Of a stretch of DNA of 28,487 bases, positions 14,954-23,140 are shown in pieces. The notes below the pieces were generated by a model that saw nothing but the letters and a program-made list of their open reading frames with translations, searched no databases and was not told the DNA's origin. The translations under genes and the position numbers were made by a program. Numbering within the stretch: position 1 is the stretch's first letter; each line of letters opens with the position of its first letter. Origin of the DNA: JBHJGM01 sp964405825 (lineage in GTDB: Bacteria; Verrucomicrobiota; Verrucomicrobiia; Opitutales; JBHJGM01); assembly GCA_964405825.1 (NCBI GenBank), contig CAYOPI010000039.1, positions 1 to 28,487 of the forward strand, in the 5' to 3' direction.

Positions 14954-16411
14954 ATGCCCCGCGCGCACCCCAACCTGCTCTTTGTCTGTGCGGATCAGTG
15001 GAGGGCGCACGCGCTGAGCAGTCACCGGCCCGATCCGGACCCCGTGTCCACCCCGCGGATGCGGCAGTTTGCCGAAGAAGGCGCCGCCCTGGAGAACACC
15101 TGCACGTGCAGCCCGATTTGCACGCCCAGCCGCGCCTCCATCCTCTCGGGCCGACACCCCTTCAGCGTCGGGATGATGCACAACTGGCTGCAGTTCCCCG
15201 TGGATGAGCCTTCGCTCGGGCGCAGCTTCAAGGCCGCGGGCTACCGCACCGGCTACATCGGCAAATGGCATCTGGATGCCTTCCTCCCCGGCGACGACGA
15301 GCACCCCTGGAACATCTTTACCCCGCCCGGCGAGCGGCGGCAGGGCTTCGACATGTGGTACGCCCACGGGTGCAATCACAACCACTTCACCCTGAAATAC
15401 ATGGACACCCAAGGCGACGTCCATCGCGGCGCAGGCTGGCAGCTCGAGCATGAGACCGACCGGGCCCTGGCCTACCTGGACGATGCCGCCGCCAACCACG
15501 CCGAGGAGCCCTTCTGCCTGTTTCTGGCCTGGTCGCCACCCCACACCAATCACGGCGGCGACCGCGATACTCCCGGCGTGCGCCACCAGTTCTACGCGCC
15601 CGAAGCCGACGAAGCGCCGTTCCGGCGCGCGGATCTGCCCGTTCGTGAAAACGCCCACGAAGATGCCTACCGCAAGGCCGCCCCAGGCTATTTTGGCGCG
15701 GTCGAGTCGATGGACCTGCACTTCGGCCGGCTGCTGGACGCGCTCGATCGCCTTGGACTGGCCGAGGACACCCTCGTGGTGCTGACCGCCGATCACGGCG
15801 AGATGCTGGCCTCGCATGGCATGTTCACCAAGGACGTCTGGTACGAGGAGAGCATCCGGATCCCGTTTCTGCTTCGCTGGCCGGGCAAGGTACCGGGTGG
15901 GAGTCGGCGGCGGTCGCAGCTCAGCACCATCGACTTCTTTCCGACGCTGGCGGGCCTGGCCGGAGTCCCGATCCCCGAGGGCCGCCACGGCGTGGATCGC
16001 TCGGCCTGGATTCGCGGCGAAGCGGAGGAGTTCGAGAGCGATCTGTTCCTCGCGCACAACTGCGGCTCTCCCTACGGCCTGCTGCCGGAGAACTTCGATT
16101 ACCCTCCCGAACCCGGTCGCAAGTGGCGAGGCGTGCGCACCGACCGACACACCTACGTCGCCCTCGACAACACGCCCGAGAGCCAGTACCGCGACGCCGC
16201 ACGCTTCGCGCTTCCCGTCAGCGAAGGCGTGCGCGAGATCCTCTACGACAACCAGGCCGACCCGACCCAGCAGTCGCCCATCTTCCGGGGTGCGGGCCAG
16301 GACGCGCTGATGGACACCCTGCATGAGCGGGTGGCCCGCTGGCTGGATGGGCTGGGCGACCCGTTCCTGCGCGAAGAGTGGGCCGGAAACGCCCGTGGAA
16401 ATCGTCCGTAA
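14954..16411 (+). CDS. Sulfatase (formylglycine-dependent, S1 family)
   Basis: A 485-aa type I sulfatase. CADQWR at residues 12-17 supplies a metal-binding Asp. The activation signature C56-T-P-S-R60 is followed by ASILSGRHP, IGKWHLD lies near residue 103, and TADHGEMLASHG is the second metal site. Like the sulfatase at 12138-13646 it shows no signal peptide and would act in the cytoplasm or need another route out. The two are distant paralogues, not a recent duplication, since they differ in most segments outside the motifs. It is divergent from the barrel gene and followed by the secreted beta-helix protein. Its substrate sugar cannot be assigned. Confidence 0.93.
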   Translation: MPRAHPNLLFVCADQWRAHALSSHRPDPDPVSTPRMRQFAEEGAALENTCTCSPICTPSRASILSGRHPFSVGMMHNWLQFPVDEPSLGRSFKAAGYRTGYIGKWHLDAFLPGDDEHPWNIFTPPGERRQGFDMWYAHGCNHNHFTLKYMDTQGDVHRGAGWQLEHETDRALAYLDDAAANHAEEPFCLFLAWSPPHTNHGGDRDTPGVRHQFYAPEADEAPFRRADLPVRENAHEDAYRKAAPGYFGAVESMDLHFGRLLDALDRLGLAEDTLVVLTADHGEMLASHGMFTKDVWYEESIRIPFLLRWPGKVPGGSRRRSQLSTIDFFPTLAGLAGVPIPEGRHGVDRSAWIRGEAEEFESDLFLAHNCGSPYGLLPENFDYPPEPGRKWRGVRTDRHTYVALDNTPESQYRDAARFALPVSEGVREILYDNQADPTQQSPIFRGAGQDALMDTLHERVARWLDGLGDPFLREEWAGNARGNRP

Positions 16412-16506
16412 ACGCCTAAAGGCGTGGAACCTTCGCACGCCCGGGGTATCGTTAATGTGTTCAACTCCTCTCGAAAGCCATCCCGCTACACTTCTCGTAA
16501 CCTACC

Positions 16507-19500
16507 ATGACTATGCTATCCGTTGTGCTGAACTCGCTGGGTCGAAAGAGCCTGGCCACCGCCCTCGTTCTATGCGCGGGCACCGCTCTCGCCAGTGGCG
16601 AATTCGTCTGGCAGAAAGACTACGCCAAGGTCTTGCCGCAGGGCGAACTGGAGTGGGCACCCGAGCCCTACGCCTACGACCCCGGCGAGGTCATTCGCTA
16701 CATCGACTTTGAGAGCGGCGACGACCGCAATGAGGGCACCTCCAAGACGTCGCCCTGGAAGCATCACCCCTGGGACGAAGATGCCACCGGCAAAGCCGCC
16801 GCCGCGCGCGGTTCCGACGTGGACACCTACGTCTTCAAGGGCGGGGTGATTTACCGCGGGGCGTTTCGTCCGGGCGCCAACGACGGGGGCTCTCCCGGCA
16901 ACCCCGTGCGCCTGACGCGCGACCCCGAGTGGGGCGCAGGCCTGCCCTTTGTTTACGGTTCGGAAATCGTGACCGACTGGCAACGCGGCGCGCATTCAAA
17001 GATGGATGACCGCAACGTCTGGTACGCCGATGTGCCCTTCCGTCCGCGCACCGTCTGGCAGGTCGACGGCGCCGAAATCAAGCGACTGACCCTCGCCCGC
17101 GACCCGAACTGGACCGAGTCCGATCCGAACGATCCGATGTCGGAGTGGCCCACCTGGGACCAGCCGGAGTGGTGGAAGGACGTCAACAAGGTCAACGTTC
17201 CGGGCCGCGGCGAGCAGCACCTGGGCATCGACAAGGATCGCCTCGACGGCCTGAAGAAAGAGGACATCGAAGGGGCTACGGTCTGGACCGAATGGGGCAT
17301 CGTGATGGGCAGCCCCTACCCCGCGCGCGTGGAGATGTACGAACCCGGCAAGCAGGGCGTGGCCTTCCGTGGGCCATGGACCTGGAACCGCCTGGAGAAA
17401 ATCATTACCGGCAACCGCTACTACCTTGAAAACAAGCCGCAGTGGCTGGACGAGGACGGCGAGTTCTGGGTGGAGGCCCGTGGCAACGGCGCGCGCATCT
17501 ACCTGCGCCTGCCTGACGGCTCCAACCCCAACAACACGACCATCGAGGCCGGCCGCCACACTGCGATCATCAAGAGCGACTCGCTCGCCCACGTGGAGAT
17601 CGCCGGCCTGGCCTTCCGCTTCACCAACGTGGTCTGGAATTACGATACGCCGCGCTGGGCCACCATCGGGCTGCAGGACGCCGTGCTGCGTCTGGCGGGC
17701 GATGCCGACGGCATCCATGTGCGTCACTGCGTCTTCGAACACGTGAACATGCCCGTGCGCATCACCGCCCAGAAAGAGGGCATCAACCAGGGTGCGGGCA
17801 ACATCGGCTCGGTGATCGTCCGCGACAGCATCCTGCGCGACACCGACCACGGTGGCATCTACGTGAAGAACTTTGAGGGCAAGGACCGCAACCGCGTCGA
17901 AGGCACGCTCGACCACGTGGAAATCCTGCGCAACAAGCTCGACCGGATCGGCTTCCGTATCATCAGCGGCGAGCACGGTCACGCGATCGATGTGGTGCGT
18001 CCGATCACTTCCCTGGTTGCAGGCAACATGCTGCACACTATCGCTGGATGGGGCATTTCGGTCACCGGCGGCAAGGGCAGCGGACAACTCACGGAGATTC
18101 CCTTCAATCGCCATCTCATCAAGCACAACCGCGTGGAGGACGTGCTGCTGAAGTCCAACGACTGGGGCGGTATCGAGACCTGGCAGGGCGGCGCGTTTTA
18201 CACCTACAGCAACCTCGTGATCAACGCGCGTGGCTTCAAGAACTGGCTCTACATTCGCCACGACAAGTCACGCATCCCCTCCTTCGGGCACGCCTATTAC
18301 CTCGATGGCTCGTTCAAGAACTACCTCTTCAACAACATCGCAATCGGCCTGGACAACGAACCCGGCGGCAAAAACGCCAACAACACCGCCCTGCAGAACA
18401 TCATCAGCTTCCAGAATTATTTTGTGAGCAACAGCTTCTACAAGTTTGGTGAAACCACCCGACAGCAGGCGCCCGATGCCGGCCGGTTCTACTACCTTGC
18501 CAACGTGATTCAGGACTCCTCGATTCGCGTCTTCCGCCACGCGAACTCGAACAAGGATCAGGATCCGAATGCCGAGCACTTCCGCCAGGGCAGCAGCTTC
18601 GACCACGAGACCACGGCCTACGCCAACAACATCATCTACGATGTGTCGGGGCAGATGGGCGTATTTGAGTCGCATGGACGCGACTGGGAAGGCTTCGAGG
18701 ATTTCTCGGCCGCGCTGCAGGAGGCCGGAGCGCTGGTGTCGGATATCGGAGTGAAGGCTCGCAGCCAGCCCATCGCCGATCCCGAAGGCCGCGACTTCCG
18801 TGCCGCCGGACCCGCCGTCGACTCCGGGGTGACCTCGTTCATGCCCTGGGCACTCTACGGCGTCGTGGGTGAATGGAACTTCTACCGCAACCGGGCCAAT
18901 CCCGAGCGTGTGATCGACGAGCACTGGTACATGACGCCCTACTACGTCAATCGCCAGAATTACAAGGACACGCCGCGCTATCCGCTGATGGGCCAGAACA
19001 TTGATGCCGATGATTTTGTGATGGGCGCCCTGGAGGACTGGACGGCCGGAGCCCTGCGTCTGAACGGCACCGACCAGTTCCTGAAGGTTGCCCAGAGCAC
19101 GCTGGCCGAGACGGTCGAGGGCGCCGAGGGGCAGACCTTTGGCATCAAGGAAAAGCCCACCGTCGACGTCTGCCAGAGCGACTTCATCATCGAGGCTGTC
19201 CTGCGCACGAAGGACGACAGCGGCATCATTGCCCAGAAGGTCGCGCGCGCCGGCTACTCGCTGGACATCGACGAGGGCAAGGTGCGCCTGCGTCTGCGCG
19301 ACGGCGACGGCAACATGCTCACGGCCGTGACCCAGGATGCGATCAACGACGGCGGCTGGAAGCACATCCTGGCCGAGGTGCATCGCGAACAGGCCGAAGT
19401 GCGTCTCTACGTCAACGGCGAGTTGATGCCGGCCGACGTCGAAGGCAACGGCTCCATCTCGGCCAGCCTGCGCAACGACAGCGACTTCTTCGTCGGCGGC

Positions 19501-19707
19501 GCGCCGGGCGGGAGCTTCCTGCAGGCCGACCTGGACTTCATGCGTGTCTCCCTGGGCACGCTGGAAGCCGCGCGCACGAGCATCGAGGAACTCTACGCCT
19601 GGCAGACCAACGGGCCGCAGTTCCGCGACTTCTCCGGGCAGGAGCCCACCGGCGAGGGTCGTGACGCCGGCGCGGTCGAGTCCACCGCTGGAATGGCCCG
19701 GCGCTAG
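16507..19707 (+). CDS. Secreted right-handed beta-helix protein with C-terminal LamG domain
   Basis: A 1066-aa exported protein. Residues 1-31 form a signal peptide, with a likely cut after TALA. An N-terminal segment (IRYIDFESGDDRNEGTS ... FKGGVIYRGAF) is the usual opening of parallel beta-helix carbohydrate-active proteins. Residues about 350-720 carry irregular beta-helix repeats rich in Asn, His and Gly turns (DSILRDTDHGGIYVKNFEG, VEILRNKLDRIGF). Residues about 890-1035 form a LamG/concanavalin-like domain (DFIIEAVLRTKDDSGIIAQK ... AEVRLYVNGEL). Such architectures occur in polysaccharide lyases and hydrolases acting on uronic-acid or sulfated glycans; I cannot assign a CAZy family. ATG 16507 or 16513 could be the start. 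It follows the sulfatase by 95 bp and ends before a strong terminator. Confidence 0.8.
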   Translation: MTMLSVVLNSLGRKSLATALVLCAGTALASGEFVWQKDYAKVLPQGELEWAPEPYAYDPGEVIRYIDFESGDDRNEGTSKTSPWKHHPWDEDATGKAAAARGSDVDTYVFKGGVIYRGAFRPGANDGGSPGNPVRLTRDPEWGAGLPFVYGSEIVTDWQRGAHSKMDDRNVWYADVPFRPRTVWQVDGAEIKRLTLARDPNWTESDPNDPMSEWPTWDQPEWWKDVNKVNVPGRGEQHLGIDKDRLDGLKKEDIEGATVWTEWGIVMGSPYPARVEMYEPGKQGVAFRGPWTWNRLEKIITGNRYYLENKPQWLDEDGEFWVEARGNGARIYLRLPDGSNPNNTTIEAGRHTAIIKSDSLAHVEIAGLAFRFTNVVWNYDTPRWATIGLQDAVLRLAGDADGIHVRHCVFEHVNMPVRITAQKEGINQGAGNIGSVIVRDSILRDTDHGGIYVKNFEGKDRNRVEGTLDHVEILRNKLDRIGFRIISGEHGHAIDVVRPITSLVAGNMLHTIAGWGISVTGGKGSGQLTEIPFNRHLIKHNRVEDVLLKSNDWGGIETWQGGAFYTYSNLVINARGFKNWLYIRHDKSRIPSFGHAYYLDGSFKNYLFNNIAIGLDNEPGGKNANNTALQNIISFQNYFVSNSFYKFGETTRQQAPDAGRFYYLANVIQDSSIRVFRHANSNKDQDPNAEHFRQGSSFDHETTAYANNIIYDVSGQMGVFESHGRDWEGFEDFSAALQEAGALVSDIGVKARSQPIADPEGRDFRAAGPAVDSGVTSFMPWALYGVVGEWNFYRNRANPERVIDEHWYMTPYYVNRQNYKDTPRYPLMGQNIDADDFVMGALEDWTAGALRLNGTDQFLKVAQSTLAETVEGAEGQTFGIKEKPTVDVCQSDFIIEAVLRTKDDSGIIAQKVARAGYSLDIDEGKVRLRLRDGDGNMLTAVTQDAINDGGWKHILAEVHREQAEVRLYVNGELMPADVEGNGSISASLRNDSDFFVGGAPGGSFLQADLDFMRVSLGTLEAARTSIEELYAWQTNGPQFRDFSGQEPTGEGRDAGAVESTAGMARR

Positions 19708-19735
19708 GCCCGTCCACCGGCAATCGCCAGCTTTC

Positions 19736-19773
19736 GCGCGGAGTCCGTTTGGGCGGGCTCCGCGCTTTCTTTT
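19736..19773 (+). terminator. Rho-independent terminator after the beta-helix gene
   Basis: An 11-bp G+C-rich stem (19736-19746 with 19755-19765, one G-T wobble) with an 8-base loop, followed by TTTCTTTT. It sits 28 bp after the stop codon. It is the clearest terminator in the window. Confidence 0.9.
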
Positions 19774-19810
19774 GGGGCGCCGGCACCCGCAGGCTTGCCA
19801 TGGGCAAGGC

Positions 19811-20920
19811 ATGTGTCGTTGTACTGCTGCAGTGTTTGCGCGCCTTCAAATCGGTCTGAAAATCGCCGCCGGCTCGCTGGGCAGCCTGCTATTGAGCGGC
19901 TGCATCGGCTTTGGGCCGAAGACCATTCCACGCGACGGGCTGAACTTCGCCACCGCCATCGAGACAAACTGGAAGGAGCAGACCCTGCTCAACATGGTGA
20001 AGCTGCGCTACGGCGACGTGCCGGTCTTTGTCGAGGTCTCCTCGGTCATCACGCAGTACACCCTGGAGCGCGAGCTGTCCTTCAACACCGACTTCCGGGT
20101 GGGGCCGGGCAACGATGCCGCCGGGATCGACGGCAAGGGCGTCTTCATCGACCGCCCGACGATCAGTTACACGCCGCTGCTGGGCGAGGAGTTCTCGCGC
20201 TCGCTGCTCACACCAATCCCGCCAACGGTGCTCTTTGCGCTGATTCAGGCACGGTGGCGCAGCGACCTGATTTTCCGCGGCGTGGTGCGCGCGATCAACG
20301 GCACACAGAACGCCAGCGGCTCACGCCTGGAGGCCATGCAACGCGCCGACGTGGACTTCCTCCCGCTCATCCGCTCGCTGCAGCGCATTCAGGAGGCCGG
20401 CGCCATCGGGTTGCGCCAGGTGCGCAAGGACAACGGCGAGGAGCACGTGATGCTCTATTTTCTGCAGGACTGCCCGGAGGACATCCTGCAGGAGATCGAA
20501 AACGTGCGCCTTATCCTCGGGCTGCGCGAGGATCTGTGGGAGTTTCGCCTGACCTACGGCGCCGCCCCGGAGGACGATACGGAGATTGCCATCCTCTCGC
20601 GCTCGATTCTCGAGGTGATGGTAGCCATGGCCGAAACCATCGACGTGCCCGAGCAGGACGTGCAGGCGGGCCGGGCCGAGTTGACCATGACGCAGGTCGG
20701 CCCCGACGGTGAATACGTGGCCCCGCTCCTGCGCGTGCACAGTGGGGAGGAGCGGCCAAACGACGCCTTTGTCGACGTCTTTTACGGCGGTCACTGGTTC
20801 TGGATCGAGAACACCGACCTGCCCTCCAAGCGGGCCTTTTCCTTTGTGATGATCCTCTTCTCGCTGGGGCAGACCTCGGGCTCGGGCGCCGGGCCGATGC
20901 TGACCCTGCCTACCGGCTAG
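19811..20920 (+). CDS. Lipoprotein of unknown function
   Basis: A 369-aa protein. The frame is open far upstream, but ATG 19811 gives a proper lipoprotein signal: hydrophobic stretch then LLLSGC with C31 as the lipidated residue. The mature N-terminus (DGLNFATAIETNWKEQTLLN, then MVKLRYGDVPVFVEVSSVI) resembles uncharacterised lipoproteins I have seen in other Gram-negative genomes; no function is known to me. The rest alternates helices and strands without catalytic motifs. It lies after a strong terminator and is therefore probably its own transcription unit. Its last 11 bp overlap the end of the convergent Nudix gene. Confidence 0.75.
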   Translation: MCRCTAAVFARLQIGLKIAAGSLGSLLLSGCIGFGPKTIPRDGLNFATAIETNWKEQTLLNMVKLRYGDVPVFVEVSSVITQYTLERELSFNTDFRVGPGNDAAGIDGKGVFIDRPTISYTPLLGEEFSRSLLTPIPPTVLFALIQARWRSDLIFRGVVRAINGTQNASGSRLEAMQRADVDFLPLIRSLQRIQEAGAIGLRQVRKDNGEEHVMLYFLQDCPEDILQEIENVRLILGLREDLWEFRLTYGAAPEDDTEIAILSRSILEVMVAMAETIDVPEQDVQAGRAELTMTQVGPDGEYVAPLLRVHSGEERPNDAFVDVFYGGHWFWIENTDLPSKRAFSFVMILFSLGQTSGSGAGPMLTLPTG

Positions 20921-21494
20921 CCCCGGGTACGACAAGCCCGGCGCAATGCTGCCAGATCAGGCGGAGGCTGGCGGTAAAAACACGCGGGCGCTCAGCGATC
21001 GCCTCGGAAAGGTCCCCCGGACAGAGCCAGCGCAGCTCGGCGACTTCCTCGGGGTCGGGCCGCAGGGCACCGTTCCACTGCACGGTGTAGACACGGATGA
21101 ACTCCTGGCCGGTCGCGCGGCAGGGCTCGTGTCGCCAAATTTCGGTGAGGGCTCCCGGACCCTCCAGACGCACGCCCAACTCCTCATCCAACTCGCGCAC
21201 GGCCGCCTCGAGGTAGTCCTCGCCCGCATCCACGTGGCCGCAACAGGCTGTCGTCCACTTGCCCGGGTTGGTGTCCTTGAGCTTGGAACGCCGCTGCAGG
21301 AGCAGGTGTCCCTGCACGTCCAGCAGAAGGATGTGCACGGCCCGATGGCGCAGGCGCTGCGCGTGAACGATCGAGCGCCGCTCCCGATACAGCACGCGGT
21401 CGTGTGCATCGACCACGTCGAAGTACTCGTCTGAGTTCTGCGCAGGCAAAACCGCTGGGGCCACGAGGGGCCGCTGTGATTGGACCAGGGGCAT
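20910..21494 (-). CDS. Nudix hydrolase, IPP-isomerase-like subgroup
   Basis: A 194-aa Nudix protein with a perfect Nudix box from G86 to V108 (GHVDAGE ... RELDEELGV), the metal-binding signature for hydrolysis of nucleoside diphosphate-linked compounds. The N-terminal part, EYFDVVDAHDRVLYRERRS then VHILLLDVQGHLLLQRRS, is the layout of the YfcD/IPP-isomerase-like subgroup. It is probably a housecleaning pyrophosphatase; a true isopentenyl-diphosphate isomerase is less likely. It lies 86 bp downstream of the substrate-binding lipoprotein gene, with a hairpin between them. It starts at ATG 21494; no alternative is better. Confidence 0.87.
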   Translation of the reverse strand: MPLVQSQRPLVAPAVLPAQNSDEYFDVVDAHDRVLYRERRSIVHAQRLRHRAVHILLLDVQGHLLLQRRSKLKDTNPGKWTTACCGHVDAGEDYLEAAVRELDEELGVRLEGPGALTEIWRHEPCRATGQEFIRVYTVQWNGALRPDPEEVAELRWLCPGDLSEAIAERPRVFTASLRLIWQHCAGLVVPGASR

Positions 21495-21549
21495 GGGGTA
21501 GAGCCACCTCCGGGCGACGCATGGAAACTAGTGCATAAGCACCTCGTTG

Positions 21550-21590
21550 CAAAGCACAAAGGCCCGCGGTGTAATGTGCCTTAGCGGGCC
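21550..21590 (-). terminator. Candidate terminator overlapping the stop of the substrate-binding gene
   Basis: Arms GGCCCGC (21561-21567) and GCGGGCC (21584-21590) pair across a 16-base loop that contains the TAA stop. On the minus strand the stem is followed by TTTGTGCTTT. The loop is large and the T tract interrupted. Confidence 0.45.
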
Positions 21591-22600
21591 GCCGAAAGGC
21601 CTTCATTCGCCACTTCCAGCGGCGGTGGAACGAATTCCACGGCCAACACATCCTCGAGGGTGAGCTGCCCCTTTTCGAGCACGCCGAGGATTTCGAGCGT
21701 CTCGATCTCGGCCTGGATGCGTTCGGGGTTCATTGTGCCGTAGTCCTCGCCCAGAGCCGGATCCCCGCGGGCGAGCGCAAAGTCGATGATCTGCTGGCGT
21801 CCAAATTCGATGAAGCCCGGATCCGCCTCGGGGTTGTGCTCGCGGATGATGGCGTTGGCGGCGGAGGGATCGCCTTCGAGGTAGTCCTTCCAGCCGCGCT
21901 GCCAGGCCCGCAGGAAGGCTTTCGCCTCTTCGGGATGTTGCTCCAGAAACTCGGTACTGGCGAAGATGCAGGTGTACGGATCGTAGCCGCTGTCGGCCAG
22001 CGCGAGCCAGCGCACTTCCACGCCCTGCTTGCGGATGAAGTAAGGCTCGGCGATGAAGAAGCCCTCTTCGATGGCTTGCTGATCGGCGAGGAAAGCGCCC
22101 ACTCCCCCGGTGCGCTTGACCACGTCGAACTCGATCCCGTAGCGATGCCGCAGGTACTTCAGGTAGACGGCTTCCGGACGCGCGATGATGGTCTGCCCGT
22201 CGAGGTCTTCCCAGCTTTGCACCGGGTGGCCGGGGCGCATCAGCAGGGCCGTTGGCAGGTGGTGAAAGAGGCTCGCCACATTGGTGATGGGCATCCCGTT
22301 GGCGACCGACTGCATGATGTGCGTGCTGGCGGACTGGCCAAAATCGGCTCCACCGCTGGCCACCACCTCGGTCACACTGCGCGCGGGACCCCCGGGACGC
22401 CACTCCACCTCCAGGCCTTCCTCGGCGAAGTAGCCCTTGGCCATCGCCTGGAAGAAGCCGCCGTGCTGGGGCTCGGGAATCCAGTCCAGTTGAAGGCGGA
22501 CGATGAACTTGCCGTCTTCGGTAACGCGCTCTTCACCGCCGCAGCCGCTCAGCAGACATGCGGTCAGGACACCGCCAGTCAGGAGGATCAGGTTTCGCAT
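21581..22600 (-). CDS. ABC-type substrate-binding lipoprotein, NMT1/SsuA/ThiY-like
   Basis: A 339-aa lipoprotein. ATG 22600 gives a signal ending LLSGC with C20 as the lipid anchor; the frame is open upstream without a better start. The mature protein opens VRLQLDWIPEPQHGGFFQAM and continues AKGYFAEEGLEVEWRPGG, the hallmark of the NMT1/SsuA/ThiY periplasmic binding family for sulfonates, nitrate, taurine or the thiamine-precursor pyrimidine. TIIARPEAVYLKYL and a GFFIAEPYFIRKQG segment fit the ligand cleft. No permease or ATPase gene is adjacent on either side, so it is an orphan component or relies on a transporter elsewhere. The ligand is unknown. It lies 43 bp downstream of the DUF983 gene. 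Confidence 0.87.
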   Translation of the reverse strand: MRNLILLTGGVLTACLLSGCGGEERVTEDGKFIVRLQLDWIPEPQHGGFFQAMAKGYFAEEGLEVEWRPGGPARSVTEVVASGGADFGQSASTHIMQSVANGMPITNVASLFHHLPTALLMRPGHPVQSWEDLDGQTIIARPEAVYLKYLRHRYGIEFDVVKRTGGVGAFLADQQAIEEGFFIAEPYFIRKQGVEVRWLALADSGYDPYTCIFASTEFLEQHPEEAKAFLRAWQRGWKDYLEGDPSAANAIIREHNPEADPGFIEFGRQQIIDFALARGDPALGEDYGTMNPERIQAEIETLEILGVLEKGQLTLEDVLAVEFVPPPLEVANEGLSAAR

Positions 22601-22643
22601 CGGACTGAAACGAAACGATGAAAGCTCAAGGAAGGCAACCCAG

Positions 22644-23057
22644 TTACTCGTCTTCGCGCACGGGGATGGCCTCGGTGGCATTGGCGGGCAGCTCGTGCGG
22701 CAGGAAATAATAATAGATTCCCAGCCACGTCGACCACGACCACCGATACAGCGTAATGGGCATCACCAGGGCGAGGATCAGGGCAAGGGCCACCGCGGTC
22801 TTCCACCCGATCCACCCAAGCCCCAGCAGAGCCAGCACCGTTGGCAGCATCCCGAACACGACCACGCCGTAATTGATCACCATCGCCCCGAGGAAGAAGC
22901 CGTCCGAACGGGCGAAGCGCAGGCCGCACTCCGGGCAGCGCTCATGCACGGTGAAGCCTTTGCGAAAGAGTGCGCCGCAACCGCAGTTGGGACAACGCAG
23001 GCGCTGGCTGCGAAGCAAAATGGTGGAGCGCGTGACCCGTAACGCAGGCATCTCCAT
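22644..23057 (-). CDS. DUF983 family membrane protein with zinc-ribbon-like N-terminus
   Basis: A 137-aa protein. An N-terminal pair of Cys motifs (C22-x2-C25 and C41-x2-C44) forms a zinc-ribbon-like knuckle, followed by RSDGFFLGAMVINYG and two hydrophobic segments (GMLPTVLALLGLGWIGW, VALALILALVMPITLY). This matches DUF983, a small membrane family of unknown function. ATG 23057 or 23051 could be the start; the longer frame upstream is not family-like and would run into galT. It is divergent from galT with 83 bp between starts, and is probably co-transcribed with the substrate-binding gene. Confidence 0.82.
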   Translation of the reverse strand: MEMPALRVTRSTILLRSQRLRCPNCGCGALFRKGFTVHERCPECGLRFARSDGFFLGAMVINYGVVVFGMLPTVLALLGLGWIGWKTAVALALILALVMPITLYRWSWSTWLGIYYYFLPHELPANATEAIPVREDE

Positions 23058-23140
23058 CGACCGTGGGTCTTTCTCCCGGCCGGGGCAAGGGCGCAGGAAT
23101 TGGCTTGCTGAAGCCCGGCGCCTGGCCCGAGGTAGATACT

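Noticed and set aside
16412..16425. ACGCCTAAAGGCGT hairpin after the second sulfatase as a terminator
   Set aside because: It has a 5-bp stem and no T tract; read-through to the beta-helix gene is more likely.
14879..16438. A 519-codon minus-strand open frame
   Set aside because: It is antisense to the second sulfatase, whose frame carries all the motifs.
16996..19812. Long minus-strand open frames opposite the beta-helix gene
   Set aside because: They are shadows of a signal-peptide-bearing gene with a recognisable LamG domain.
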